Below, in pieces: positions 12,586 to 24,509 of a stretch of DNA of 64,000 nucleotides. The notes beneath the pieces were generated by a model. That model was not told the origin of the DNA, did not search any database, and saw only the letters and a list, made by a program, of their open reading frames with translations. The position numbers and the translations under genes are program-made. Source of the stretch: Ophioderma brevispina (taxonomy: Eukaryota; Echinodermata; Ophiuroidea; Amphilepidida; Ophiodermatidae); NCBI GenBank assembly GCA_023653785.1, contig JAMKCH010014114.1, positions 38,734 through 102,733 on the forward strand, given 5' to 3'. Numbering within the stretch: position 1 is the first letter of the stretch; the number at the start of each line of letters is the position of its first letter.

Positions 12586-13721
12586 ATTTCCTGTGACATC
12601 AATTCCTCTGGGAATGTATACCCTTTGGCAAGGTAGCTAGTGCCCCTCCCCCGGTTTGTAATTCTACATTTAATCATTTCTTTTATTTTTGGCCTTTTTG
12701 GTTCAGTGTTTAAGCCATAAATAAAAAAAAAAGAATGTTTCCCTGTAGAATTTTAGAAGAGGTACATATGGAACTCTTCCTACTTTTTTTTAGTACTTGA
12801 ATCAGTATTACTTAGAGATGCAATGCAATAGCAACACATCTTAAGATACTGCCTCATAAAAGCAAACATACTGTAATCGGTTTGTTGCTTCTAACTGTGT
12901 CATTTTCTAGCTGCTTCCATCATAGTATACTTGTTTTTGGGTTCTTCTTTCACATAGGCTCTGTGCCCCTCTCAGCTATTTTAAATTGGGAATCCTTGGT
13001 TTCAATTACAAAAATTTTATGTTCAACATTCAAGGCTATAGACCATCTACAGGTCTACCACTTTAAGAAGGTATTTCTACAAATTAGAATTTATTTCATT
13101 TACTTGGCAGAATCACTGAAAGTGTCTGATGGCAAATCTGAAAATGACTCATTCAGAGTATTACACACATATCCAAAACTACTTATTTTTGCAGTGATTG
13201 ATTTTGCAAAATTAAAGGCATAATCAGTGATTCAATAAATTAGGAAATCTTTAAAAATCATTTCAAAATATGATTTTTTGCCTATTTTATAGCATGTAGG
13301 CAGCCTAACATATTGTACAAGTGATTAAATCAAAAGTGCCTTAAGGGTAAATTTTACTATTTAGTTGAAATTGGCATACTTTTAATGAATTTCTACAGAA
13401 TTGATTGTCATTTTTACAGAGTCACTGCATCATGCGTTCAATCATCCCTGTATGATTTTCGTTAAAAAAGTGATTTGTGGAAATTCATGAATTGAATCAT
13501 CTTATAATTAGTAATTCGCAAAATAAACCGTACACAAAAATGAAGTTGTCCACTCATATTATACTCCCGATCTCTTTAACTGTCATCTTTAAAATAGGAC
13601 ATTCCAGATCATGTGCAATTTTCACACAAAAATATGGATTTGAAATTTCATATAAAATTAATGCCATTAGGACCATGTCTGCCTTCAACTCTGGTGTGAG
13701 GTGAATGTCACAGTATATCCT
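10741..13721. other. No recognised gene
   Basis: The first 380 bases contain a minus-strand open frame whose last 40 residues overlap the lectin start; the rest of that frame is not recognised. From 11130 to 13720 I see AT-rich sequence, a 20 bp A run at 12561-12580 and no domain. No tectonin-type exon could be found here to extend TECPR2 upstream. Confidence 0.45.
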
Positions 13722-14091
13722 TTAAAGGTGCAATTAAGATAGTTTCACATATCCCTTTAAAAAATCAAAAGTACTGATTTTTGCCCTAATGTAAGGCTTT
13801 CCATAAAAAAAAAATCCCTATCTGAAAAGAAAGGATTGAGCTAAGAAATGGTTCTTTGGTATAAAAATTGTGATATTTCTAATTTCGTATAGGAGCAGAT
13901 ACAAAATTCAGCCCATGTTTTATATTGAAATATAAACAAATCAAAATCACATTTTTTTCTGTCTTTTAAGACATTTTGTAGCCAAATACAAGGTAAAAAA
14001 TCTATTGGGTTGTATAATCTATATCTTTATAGTCTAATTACTATTATGACCATATTTCGGTTGGCCTCAAAATCTCTCGTTGCACCTTTAA
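13722..14091. mobile_element. TTAA-flanked foldback MITE, family A, copy 2
   Basis: Same ends as copy 1: TTAA then aggtgcaattaagatag on the left, ctctcgttgcacct then TTAA on the right, 370 bp apart. The interior matches the other copies, including aattcagcccatg and aagacattttgtagcc blocks. Confidence 0.8.
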
Positions 14092-15037
14092 TACAACTTT
14101 CTGCTATAGTTGATTCCACACAAAACAATTACAACTCAAAAGTGAGTGTTGACACGCTCCACTTCTTTACCATAAACAGTGTATGACACTGATCTGATCC
14201 TCAACAAGTACAAGTATATTGCACCTGTATTTGAAAAGTTACACCTGCTGTCAACAAATCACTTAGCAAATTCTTCTATTCCTATGATTTGAAGATTTGT
14301 TGCTTATAAATTGTCGTTTTAAAGTAAAATTTGTACTGTAATTGTGGGGAAATTTAGGCATGGTGATCAAATTGCAGGAATATAATGCTGTACTTGCATT
14401 ACCTGTGTGTACTAACAATTGTGCTGTATCGTGTACTTTAAAGTCATTGAAGGATGCATTACACATATATCCAAGAAATTGTGATCAGTTGTCTATTGAC
14501 TGTGGTTTTACGAGTTATCCTATTGTTAAGCCAAATAAAAGAAAAGGTTTTAATTTAAAATTCACTTAATTTGGCAACAAATATACTGTGCTTTTTTCCC
14601 TTTTTAGAAAATAGCAAAATGTTATGCAGAAATTCTGTTCTTATATCTGTGTTTTTGCCCCCCCCCCTTGTAGCCATTTCTTTTTCTGACAACAACCCCC
14701 AAACACAAAAATACCCATTTTGTCTCTAAATTGAAAAACAGACACTGAATCATTTTAAAGCGGATCTTGAAATGCATTTACAACTGTTTTATTAGATCCC
14801 GACTTTTATTAGTAAACAATGCACAAAATTGCCATTTCTTGACAAATACAGCATGTTTTGTTAAGCAGTTAGCCACTTACAGAAGTCTTTACTACAACAA
14901 TTTCCAATACAACAGTGCAAAAAATGGACTTGTTTATATTTTGAAGAATTTGCTGATAGCAGCTTTAAACTAATAGTTCATAAAAGCCATAGACTTATTA
15001 GTATCACTTAGTTGTTTATATTTATTTCTCATTACAG
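14092..15037. other. Probable TECPR2 intron sequence, no other feature
   Basis: AT-rich sequence with a pyrimidine-rich end leading to the acceptor at 15036-15037. A C run lies at 14658-14668. Nothing else recognised. Confidence 0.5.
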
Positions 15038-15331
15038 GTATGCGGAAAGTCGTTCACATCTGCTGTGGTTCCAATGTGGTATGGGCCTGTGATCATGAAG
15101 GAGGAATGCATTTCCGCATAGGCGTAAACATGCCCCAGTCAGAGTCCTTACCACCAGCCTGGGTCCCTGTAGAAGGCAAACCTGCAGGTTACAATACTGT
15201 CTTCACTCAAGTCGCTTGTGGGGGACCAGCCGATACCGGCGTGTGGGCAATAGATAATAGAAGAAATGTGTATGTGAGGAGGGGAATATGTGAAACTATG
15301 CCCATTGGTGTTGATTGGGAGCCTGTTGAAG
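15038..15331 (+). CDS. TECPR2 internal exon: two tectonin repeats
   Basis: This 98-codon internal exon encodes tectonin (TECPR) beta-propeller repeats. It shows the signature VWACDHEGGMHFRIGV, then a second blade GVWAIDNRRNVYVRRGI, then WEPVEG. The acceptor is ttctcattacag before 15038 and the donor is gaag/gtaagaatt after 15331. Both introns split a glycine codon after its first base, typical of propeller repeats encoded as exon modules. The ATG at 15040 is internal, because the reading frame begins two bases earlier at the acceptor. TECPR2 is a WD40 plus tectonin protein of the autophagy and secretory pathway, with human disease alleles causing a sensory and autonomic neuropathy (family knowledge). 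Assignment to TECPR2 rather than TECPR1 rests on the two following exons. Upstream exons are not visible in the window. Confidence 0.85.
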
Positions 15332-17603
15332 GTAAGAATTGTTTATTTCAAACATTCAAAGTTTTCAAGAAACCCTTATTTGAAGTTGAAGTCAAAAGCA
15401 TTATCTGAGCACTAAAAATGCTCTGATGTATAAAGTAGTCATTTCCCATCAAGTAAAGCCAAAAACGTGTAAAAATCGGATATTCCTAACATTTTTGGTG
15501 AAAAAATTAATATTCCCCTATTCTACACTGTGTACTATGGCAATGGTCCTTTTGCTTACATGGGAACTTTGACGCATTCTGCGTAATTCTAGGCCATGTT
15601 GTACTCATTTTCTGTATCAATGGAAAGAGGCGGATCATAGCTATCCATTGTACCCAAATCAAATGTCTGTGATATTCCTGTGTCGTACTAGGCATGTTGG
15701 TATTTCTCTCCCGAAGGATGGTGGTTGTAGAGGAGGAAGTATGATTCTATTTAAAATAGTGGAATTTGTCTAAAAATGAGCAATTAAGCATCAGTTTAAA
15801 TGAAAATATAGAAATATTTGTAAAGTAGATGAAAACAATATGACCTTTGGCTTGATATGTCTCCTTCTACATGTTTAATTGTTACTGTATTTTAGATGGC
15901 CATCCCAAAAGAACAAACAAGCAGAGGTATTCTGTACTTGAAAGTATTGTGCAACCTATCTGGATTTAAAGTTTTGATGTAAACTTTAACAAGAAGTTGC
16001 TTATTATGAAAAGCGTCACAGAGACTCCCCCCTTTAAGAAGACAGGAAAATTTCCCACAGATATTGCATATTTTGATGTGTATTGCGGTCATCAACCCTG
16101 TATTGGATTTCAAATCAACCTGCTCTCAATTCCATCCTTGTAGAAGCAGTGCAAAGTTCTGGATTTGTAACACCTTACAATTGTCTGGATAAACGCCAAA
16201 TACTCTTCTTGGATGCATTAGTAACATCACCGTTACTTTGGGATTGCAGGATTCAAATCTGATGGTAATGTAGCAACAGGTGCAGCATCACCTTGGCGAT
16301 GGTGCATGCCACCTGTTGCGTTGGTGAGCAAATTGTAGTTCATATGTGGTGTGTGTAATCTAAGTAAATCCTTAGCCCTGAAGAAGATGGAGAGTTGTGG
16401 GTGATGAAAGTGGAAATTTGCCCTACATCTTTTACCTGTGGTTGAGGGATAAACTTTTAGCCGATTAAGCACTATGAGCATATTTAGTTTTCATTACAAT
16501 TACTGATCGTTTTTTAGGCTGGCCATGAAGAATTAACATGCCACAACAGCAGTAAATGGCGGTTACTATTAGAATAAGATTCTTAAACAATTTAAGACAA
16601 AAATCTATTTATGATCACATGTGCAGTGGGTGTGGATACACAGTTGGGTGTATTCCAAAATGTAATCCAGTGAAGTTGAGATGAATTCCCAAGGCTTTGT
16701 GAAATTTTATTTGGAAATTGTTTTGCTACCAAATTTTGGGGGATATGCGCAAAGTGGAAAAAGGATGTCTGGAATATGAAAAGTCAGATCCTTGTCTAGA
16801 AAAGGTATCTTGAATTACCACAACCTCTGAAACTCTGCTTGGAATAATGGAAGTGTAAGGGGAATAAATAGCCAAGTACAACAACAGAAAAAAAAAAAAA
16901 TTGTTTTATCCAATTATAATATTTTATGAAAATAAACTTTAAAATGCCTTATCACCATCACAACTATTAACCTTCTAGTCAAGTAATCATAGTTTGAAGG
17001 TATCGAAAGTACCTACAGAAACACAACTCCTACCTCATGTGGGTTTTTCAGAAAGTTCTCAGAAATGAGTGTGCAAATTTCCTTGCAACCAGTGGAACTA
17101 AAAATCTTAAAGCAATTAATTTAAATTACAATAATAGCACATTTTTGAAGGCGCACCCCCAATTTTCCAAAACAAAATGGGAGAGAGTTTCATGATTGTA
17201 TTGGTAATGACTAGTAAGAAACTATACCGGGAATGGTGAAGCTCGTAATGTCTTATGTGTCGCAAACGTAGAAATTTTGTAATTAGGCATAATTAATATC
17301 GGAGATCTCCAACATAATTCAACGGCTGCTGGACACACGGCCTTCAATATGAATAGCCGGGAAATAGCCGGGAAATAGCATGTCTACGCTCATCCATTAG
17401 TGTTTTATTGGTTCAAGCAAGTCAACTAGAGGTACATTTTATTGAAATTCCCCGGTAACATTATTTCATCATGGACGGACATAAACTTAGCATTAAGCTC
17501 TGTCGGTAAGGGGGCACCAAAATCATCCACGTTTTATGTAATAACCGCAAGTCGGCTAAAAAAGTGCAAGGCTTCTTAGAAAGATTCTACTGGTCATTTT
17601 ATC

Positions 17604-17995
17604 ATAAGGGAGCTACAAATCGCACCATGATATCCTCATGGACGATAGAAATTGATGTCAACATGCATAAATGAGAAACAAAATCAGGTTTTTTTTATCG
17701 CAAACCCAAGATACGGCCGCGGAGTGGACGGGTGGGTCATTCCTAGGCTATGATGTGATGCGGGGAGATGGTAAATTCAGCTATTGCGGTTTTTAATGTG
17801 CAAATAACGTGAAAATCGATGGTCAACACCATATTCACGCCAAAATTTCTAAAATCTTCAGAAAAAGCGCTTATTTTGATACCAACACGAGTTGTCTCAA
17901 GTATTGCAGGGAGTTGTGGAGTGTAACCGGAACCCCGTAACCACAAAAATGTGGTTTATTCCTATGGGAGAGTCATTAGTGGTGCGCTCCCTTAA
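17604..17995. mobile_element. Possible TTAA foldback element (weak)
   Basis: The right end reads gtggtgcgctccc then TTAA. The left end reads ATAA then gggagctacaaatcgcacc, so a short inverted repeat is visible but diverged. Size is about 390 bp and the left boundary is uncertain. Confidence 0.3.
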
Positions 17996-18160
17996 GTACC
18001 ATACCTGGTATCCCAATTCTAATTAACCAACTCGCTTTTTTTGAGCTTTCTCGTTTGCCAGTTATAGGGTTTCCTAAACAAGTACCGGACAAACCTGTGC
18101 AAAAGTATAAAATTTTGAAAATTGGGGGGCGCTCTTTCAAAAAATGTGCTGGGTTTTGCT

Positions 18161-18399
18161 TTAACACCCTGGGCACTACCTGCCTTCTAATAGCATCTAG
18201 CACTAGTTGATTGGTCGCTTGGATTATCTGTATGAACAAATCAGAGATCACTGACTGTAAAATTGTATATTGTTTACACAGAGCGTATAGAAGCACTATT
18301 TTGATTGGTTTACCCAGAGGACTATCTCATGCTGTGTCCTGTAATGAGACAATCAAAGAGTTGTATCATAGTGCCGGTGCATGGTATGCCCAGGGTTAA
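18161..18399. mobile_element. Short TTAA-flanked foldback MITE, family D
   Basis: The left end is TTAA followed by caccctgggcactacc. The right end is ggtatgcccaggg followed by TTAA. Inverted similarity continues inward for roughly 50 bases, including gattggtc opposite gacaatca. It is 239 bp and non-coding. Confidence 0.6.
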
Positions 18400-20394
18400 C
18401 TTAATTGTTAGGTTTTTAAAATGTGTTTTTAGTGCGCATTTGCAATCAAAATACCCCATTCTAGGGAAGAGCCACTTTCATGAAAAAAGTTAACTTATTC
18501 TGTAAGTGTCTCCAAAGTTTGACCAAGCGGTGCGGCCAAGCTCATTCATTAAGCAACTCACAAAAAATGTCAAAAGAAATTACAGGCAATACGGAGTGCA
18601 AACCACAAACCAATTTGGGTGCTTGATGTTGGGCATTCCATGGGGGTGATCCTAAAAAAACCCATTACACACATAAGACCTCGTCCTCAGTTCGTTATTC
18701 ATACAAAAAAATCAGAAATACCCCTTCCAGTGGAGTTGTATTCCTCCACTCCAACGGTTTTTTTGGAAAATAAATATTCCTTGGTCCAACATATCAAAAG
18801 TCAGAATTTTTCGTCAGATTTCGCTTTTACTGTTAAAAACCAATGGCAATGGCTGAAATTGGAATTTCTTGGCCGCCCTCCCCTGAGTTTTGAGCACGTG
18901 GTCAGCATTTTGAAAAAATGCCCCCCCCCCACTTTTTTAAAAAAACCTAGTTATTGGCCTGGCTCTTCAATATGGGAAACCCAAAGAATTCTGCATCTTT
19001 TCAAGTGATCAAAGCATAACAAACAGATCAAACAATATAATTTCCCATAACAAAAAAATGTACATTAAAGACAAGACCTTACAGTGTCATAGACATTGGC
19101 TGTTACAAGAGCTGGGAATTAACAAAACAACCTGAGCTGTCTGTCTTCATTGTCTGGAAACTATATACTGAAATGAAGGCTTAGGACAGTATTTCATCAT
19201 GTAATCACAATAATTGTGGCCATACACATGGTGTATGGATTTGTAATGGTTGCATTGAGTGCACAAGTTTTGGAATCCTACCTGATGCAAATTTGATTTG
19301 ATCCTAAACAAATGACCTTCGGACCAAAATATATGGGGTACAGGTCAATCTTGTGGGCGGCATGGTGCCATTGATGAGTGAGAGGGGCTTAGGATAGGCT
19401 GAAACAGTTTGGTTTTGTAACGTGTGTTATGGGCAAGTGGATGGGTTAAACATGCAGCGAGATTGTACAGCCACTCCAACCTTCGCTTGGACAGTCATCC
19501 AGGCACATATTCTATAAAAAAAATTTATTACTTTTTCCCACACCCATTAGCTGGGATAGTAGGCCCTGGTTCTAAGTATTGCAGATTAGAAAAAAATTGG
19601 AACCGTAAAATGTGTTAGCCCCTCCACATCTAAGAGTAGTTAGCAATGGTCGGAAAGACCTGGGCTATGGCCACCTTTCATACTATCCTATCATGACAGG
19701 CATCAAACCAGTGAGTATGTTGGTGAAGGACTGAAGGATTTAGTGGTATCTTGAGCAAGAAAATGCCAGTGGCAATCTAGCTTCCCCCCAGTGGATGCAT
19801 CTTTTAAATAAAAATATACCTTTATAATCATCATGTTGGGTATGGTCCCATCCCACAATGTTTGTTCTTTATTTTTTATGTAGATTTGGGGGGCCTCTTT
19901 GTAAAATGGTACTATCTTAAATGTCAGACACTTTCCTGCCAGCAAATGAACCAAAAAAATCAATGTAATCAACAATCATACCTTGGAGAGACTTTTGATA
20001 CCTATTTGGGCCAACAAGTTAAAATCCCATCTATCGGGAATGATGTGATGGACAAGCAGGTGTTGAAAGTCCATTTATTATGAAAACCAAATAAAAGATA
20101 TCACCAGCGCACCACAGCTACCTAGGTTAACATTGCTTTTGGATTATTTATTCCACTAACTACATCCCCCCTGTTTAATTTTCAAATTTCATTGTGGTCA
20201 AATATGATTTTTCTAAGAGCTAGTTCCACATCTTTCTATGGAGATTGGGCACATAGAGGGTGCTTTAACATAAACAGAACCTTGTAGCCTATATAGCAAG
20301 ATTCCTGCAATGAATTTGTCCTGCTTTTTTGCGAGATATAGCTCTTGCATGTTCCTATGTATATAATCATTGTCAAAATTAGTGTCCCTACTGA

Positions 20395-21038
20395 TTAAGG
20401 TGGGTCGCGCATGTGTAAGCTCAAGAGTTACTAAATAGGTCTAAAGATCATATTTTCCAATATTTGGTCACATCAAAACATTGCAAACCAAAGAATACAT
20501 CTTCATTTTACTTTTGTAGCTTTTCAGTTTTTATCAGATGTCCAAAAATCACAAATTACAGGTTTTTCATATTTTTAACGTTTTGAATTTTTTCGGTGAA
20601 CCCTACCTTCCTATTTATTTTGTTTCTGGCAGATTATGAAAGGCAGGTGTGCTCTTTCATAATTTCCCTGCTGCGGGTATCATAGAAATACTTAAACTCA
20701 GAATGGCCAGTTTTTTCCACAAAAATGTTTAAAAATGCCCATATCTTGAGTTATGGGTATTTCTATGTACGCCGCAGTCAAGGAATATGAAAGAGTACAC
20801 CTGCTTTCATAATCTGCAGAAAAAATGAAAATAGGAGGTGGGTTCACCAGAAAAAATTCAATGTAAAAATATGAAAAACCCTGTATTTTGTGATTTTTAA
20901 CACTGAGAGCTGAAAAGGCCAGTGAAATGTAAATGAAGACACATTCTTTTGGTTTGAAATGTTAAATGTGACAACTATTGAGAAAAATGATCTTCAGATC
21001 TATTTAGTAACTCTTGACTACCCATGGTCCCCCCTTAA
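20395..21038. mobile_element. Long palindromic TTAA-flanked element, family C
   Basis: Two arms of roughly 290 bp mirror each other almost throughout, meeting near 20716. Outer ends are TTAA then ggtgggtcgcgc on the left and ggtcccccc then TTAA on the right. Matching pairs include ctcaagagttactaaatagg with ctatttagtaactcttgac, and gattatgaaaggcaggtgtg with acacctgctttcataatc. Total size is 644 bp, inside the TECPR2 intron, so its transcript would fold into a long hairpin. Confidence 0.75.
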
Positions 21039-22116
21039 ATGTTCTAAAAACAATAGAGACAATTTTTTGCATGGGGTCAAACAGCTGTGTGGAATAATCG
21101 AATGGGTATATCTATTTTGCAGGCCTATCTGGCAGATGGATTTTGTTACTAACACTTGCTGAAGTAGCCATGTGTTAGGGTCATATTGGCTTGCATTAAG
21201 TGATGCAATTCATGCACTCTCAATGATGAGCAGCATTCTGTAGCAGGATGTTGCAAAGGAGTTGATTTTCCCCCCCTGCCTTTGTTTGAAAGATGAGCCC
21301 CTGGATTCACAACCATAGAGTAGAACTGTGATGCATGTTTGCTCTAAAGAGGCTTTTGTTTCATTATGTGTTGAAAGTCTTTACCACAGTTTCTGAAAGG
21401 CTGCGCCATGCAGTCTTACATCTTCAGGTCATTGTATGATATGCTGCCATAAAATTTTAGGAAAATGATCCGGTACAATGACTTGAGGTTTCAAAAACTT
21501 GAAGTACGGAGTGGGTTGACTTAACATTTAGATCCGTTCCTAGTGTTCTTCTTTGAACTTCTGTTGTCAACATGTCAGTGTACACAGATAAAATCAGAAG
21601 TAGCATAAACTATATATTTTTTATCCCCCTGGGCCTAAAAGGTGCATGGGAGATTGAGATGCATATCCTTCTGTGTGTGTGTTCCATTTTTGGTTATGTT
21701 GTTTGGTTAGGTAGGTTGACTGGTTAATTGACTGTTTTTTTTTGTATCTCCTGGACACATGCTGGGGGGCCTAATTGGCAGCCAACTGATCAGAAAAACA
21801 CACTGGCCTCCAAGGTTCAATTGTGATGCCTTCTGATTGTGGTGAGAGGTCACAACCTTTGACCCAATTCTCTTGCTCGGTGCCAGGGGGATCTTGCAAG
21901 TTCTAACTTGCGCAGTATTTTTGTGGTTTGTGGTCATTAAACACTCTCATCTGAGAAGAGGAAAAAGTTTTAAGCATATGAAATAGGCAGATTCATGCCC
22001 AAATTGTGAAGCACCCTAATTAAAGAAGTCAAAAAGTCCTACATAATGCTAGATTTTTTAAGTAGTTAATTGCAATGCCTACCAAGTCATCAATTGATTG
22101 CTACTTGTATCCACAG

Positions 22117-22266
22117 GTACTCTTGCTCAACAGATCTGTATAAGTTCCAACAATGTATGGGCATTGTGCCCTGATGGTGATATAGCATGCAGGTTTGGTG
22201 TGACTGAGAAGAACCCCATGGGAGATTACTGGAAGAAAGTACCAGGAAAGTTTGCTTATCTTACCG
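22117..22266 (+). CDS. TECPR2 penultimate exon: one tectonin repeat
   Basis: Fifty codons between the acceptor tatccacag and the donor accg/gtaagtag. Both boundaries are again after the first base of a codon, so it joins the exons on both sides without a frame change. The blade reads VWALCPDGDIACRFGV and continues into KNPMGDYWKKVPGK. The tract GDYWKK with the preceding KNP is characteristic of the last full tectonin repeat of TECPR2 in vertebrates as I recall it, which is the main reason for choosing TECPR2 over TECPR1. No disruption is seen. Confidence 0.88.
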
Positions 22267-22599
22267 GTAAGTAGTTGAGGGACTTGAAGGTCTTGAGTGT
22301 GAAGTAATTAGTGATCCTTCATTTGCAGACATGGTTTTCACTTCAAATAGCAGGGTCACAGAACAACATTCTAATAACCAATAACATGTTCTCTGTACAA
22401 CAGCATTGCTTTATGCAGGGTGTCCCAACAGTAACATAAGCAAATTAAAGTATATGGATGGCAAAGTTATTTTTGGACACCCTATTCTTTTAGGTCACAC
22501 AGTTATGGAACTACTGTGGTTGCTCTTTGTATAGTTTATCTCCTATACATAAAGATGAAGGGGACAAGCTTGTGTACACAGGAATGGAGTGCCCATCTC

Positions 22600-22848
22600 T
22601 CTTTCGAAGCAATTGGGCCAGAATCGACCATATGTTGCTGTAGGGATCGCTACACCTCCTCTACAGTGAGTCTGTTGCCTTCCCAAGATTGAATAATGCC
22701 GGTACCCATTAAAAACCTTTGTAGAGAGGAGTAATTTAGGTAAAGCACCTTACTCAAGGGCGAAACACATTGGCCACAGCAGGGCTCAAACTCGCAACCT
22801 TAGGCGTGCCGGTCGGACGCTTTATCCACTTTAGTTGGGTCATTTGGA
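22600..22848 (-). mobile_element. tRNA-derived SINE with Deu-type core
   Basis: Read on the minus strand it begins with a tRNA-like promoter head: a box A-like AGTGGATAAAGCG and a box B-like GAGTTTGAGCCC. The core follows, with GCCCTTGAGTAAGGTGCTTT and then GGGTACCGGC. That core resembles the Deu domain of SINEs spread through deuterostomes such as sea urchins, amphioxus and vertebrates (established family knowledge; matched here by eye). It lies in the second TECPR2 intron, antisense to the gene. A short block, gcccatctctcttt, shared with about 28389, suggests another fragment there. Confidence 0.65.
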
Positions 22849-23089
22849 GCAATTCCGTGACCGTGGAGAGCAGAGCATCATTTCTCAGTGGATTTGTCTT
22901 CTATGAAGGTTAATGAACACATTTAGCGGGGTGCCCCTCCTGAAAGTGTGGGCGGAATCCAGGAGGGGGAAAATTCATAATCCAGGGGTCAAAAATGAAA
23001 AATGCCTGGATTACTGTAAAATGGTAACCAAAGTGTTCGTCTTGTCACAAGGATTAAAAAGGTATAGTTTGTACTACATACAACGTATG

Positions 23090-23470
23090 GTTACGGAGAT
23101 ATACGACAAAAATCATAAAATGTCAAAGGTCATCACCAAAGGTTAAATCTTTAATATTGCACCGATTTCTTTGAAAATGGTCTCAAATTGTTAGCCTTTC
23201 CACAGGGATTGCAACAAAAGTAGTTGGTACTCTCATTTGTATTTGTTTATGTTATTGAGATAAATGACAACACAAGGTCAACCCCATTGACCTCTATTGA
23301 TCTCCGCATTTTAAATTAGGTTAGACAGTGCAAATGTTTTTGTTGCAATCCCTGTGGAAAGGTAACAATTTGAGACAATTTTCAAGAAAATCGGTGCAAT
23401 ATTAAAGATGTAACCTTTGATAATGACCTTTGACATTTGACGATTTTTGTATTACCAGGTAAAATGTCTC
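23090..23470. repeat. Foldback repeat in the last TECPR2 intron
   Basis: A left arm (about 23108-23222) reads outward-in through tgtcaaaggtcat, ttaaatctttaatattgcac and ctttccacagggattgcaac. A right arm (about 23339-23465) carries the reverse complement in mirrored order. The loop is about 110 bp. It is probably a MITE, but terminal sequences and target duplication were not resolved. Confidence 0.6.
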
Positions 23471-23840
23471 ACTTTAATAATATCCAATGTCATTGTATTC
23501 AAAAGAGAAGTGTAATGTAATAAATGAAAATGTGTTGTATTACATACTTAAATGATAGAGCAGTGAAAAACAACATATAACAATAATTAGGAAATCTAGC
23601 AACATTGAAATCACCATCTTTCAGTGCTGTTGCCAAGGCACCCACACAAATGACCAGACTTTTTTTTGACTGGGATTATTCATTGCTTTATTATATCACT
23701 AAACAAATAAATGACAATATTAAATCTTAATAAAGTTTTCTTTCTCTTCCAGTGGATCCTTTCTTTCAGAAAGTGAGCTGTAATGATTGACTTATTAAAA
23801 CACACGCTCGCATATTTTTTCTCTCTTTTGTCCAACTCAG

Positions 23841-23973
23841 TTAGCCATAGTGACGACTGTGGGCTATTAAAACAGGCGAGGTTCACCTGCATCAGCGATT
23901 TACCAAGATGTTTCATCGCCACCAGCCTGGAGTGATGAGCTCCCCTGACCCGGATGAGTGGGAATTGCTCTGA
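23841..23973 (+). CDS. TECPR2 last exon with C-terminal LIR motif; one-base slip
   Basis: After the acceptor gtccaactcag the split codon completes a valine, then SHSD. A one-base loss near 23856 shifts the frame, which then reads LWAIKTGEVHLHQRF, continues through SSPDPDEWELL and stops at TGA 23971-23973. The blade LWAI matches the final tectonin strand. The end DEWELL matches the acidic LC3-interacting region (W-x-x-L/I/V) at the C-terminus of TECPR2, by which it binds LC3 and GABARAP family proteins (established knowledge). Without correction the frame would run into a stop, so either the assembly lacks a base or the allele is broken. The intact motif and stop argue for a sequence error. 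Confidence 0.85.
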
Positions 23974-24151
23974 AAGCCTTCAATAAGCTCACAGCTCTCA
24001 AGTAATGTTGTTTTATTGTGACAAAAAGTAATTTGCTGTCACAATCAGTTGTTTTGTAATGTGTGATCTATGTATGAATGTTCCCACCGTATTCCTGGTA
24101 ACTCTCTTGTTTCCTGAAACAGATGCTGCTTTGTATTACATGCAAACTTTC
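23974..24151 (+). other. Probable start of the TECPR2 3' UTR
   Basis: The sequence directly follows the stop codon and precedes a family A MITE. I see no strong AATAAA signal before the MITE, so the polyadenylation site is not placed. Confidence 0.4.
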
Positions 24152-24509
24152 TTAAAGGTGCAACGATAGATTTCACATAGCAGAAAAAATCGAAATACTC
24201 TAACTGATTTTGCCATGATGTAAACTATTCCCGTCAAAAATATCCCCTCTGAAAGGAATTAACACTGAGAATTTTTCTTCTTTGGTAGGCAAAATTTATT
24301 AATTTCTAATTACGTATAGGAGCAAATACAAATTCAGCCTATGGTTTTTTAACATTGAAATATAAGCCAATCAAAATCACCCTGTTTTCTCCTCTTTTAA
24401 GACATTTCTGTTGCCAATACAAGGTAAAAATTCTATTGGTGTCTAATCTTTGAAATTACTATTATGGACCAATATTTGGGTGTCTCAAATCTTCGTTGCA
24501 CACCTTTAA
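24152..24509. mobile_element. TTAA-flanked foldback MITE, family A, copy 3
   Basis: TTAA then aggtgcaacgatagattt on the left; cttcgttgcacacct then TTAA on the right, 358 bp. Interior blocks match copy 2 closely, including ttacgtataggagcaaatac and caatcaaaatcacc. It may lie within the TECPR2 transcript end. Confidence 0.8.

Larger units (their letters stand above)
15332..22116 (+). other. TECPR2 intron, 6.8 kb, repeat-rich
   Basis: The intron separates two exons in matching phase. It holds foldback elements at about 18161-18399 and 20395-21038, a weaker one at about 17604-17995, and a block at about 17040-17320 also found near 35380-35560. A 12-base A run lies at 16889. No nested gene is seen on either strand. 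Confidence 0.7.

Noticed and set aside
15040..15408. Open frame starting with ATG as a complete small gene
   Set aside because: A strong acceptor lies immediately upstream and a donor at 15332. Sequence beyond the donor is intronic, so the ATG is an internal methionine.
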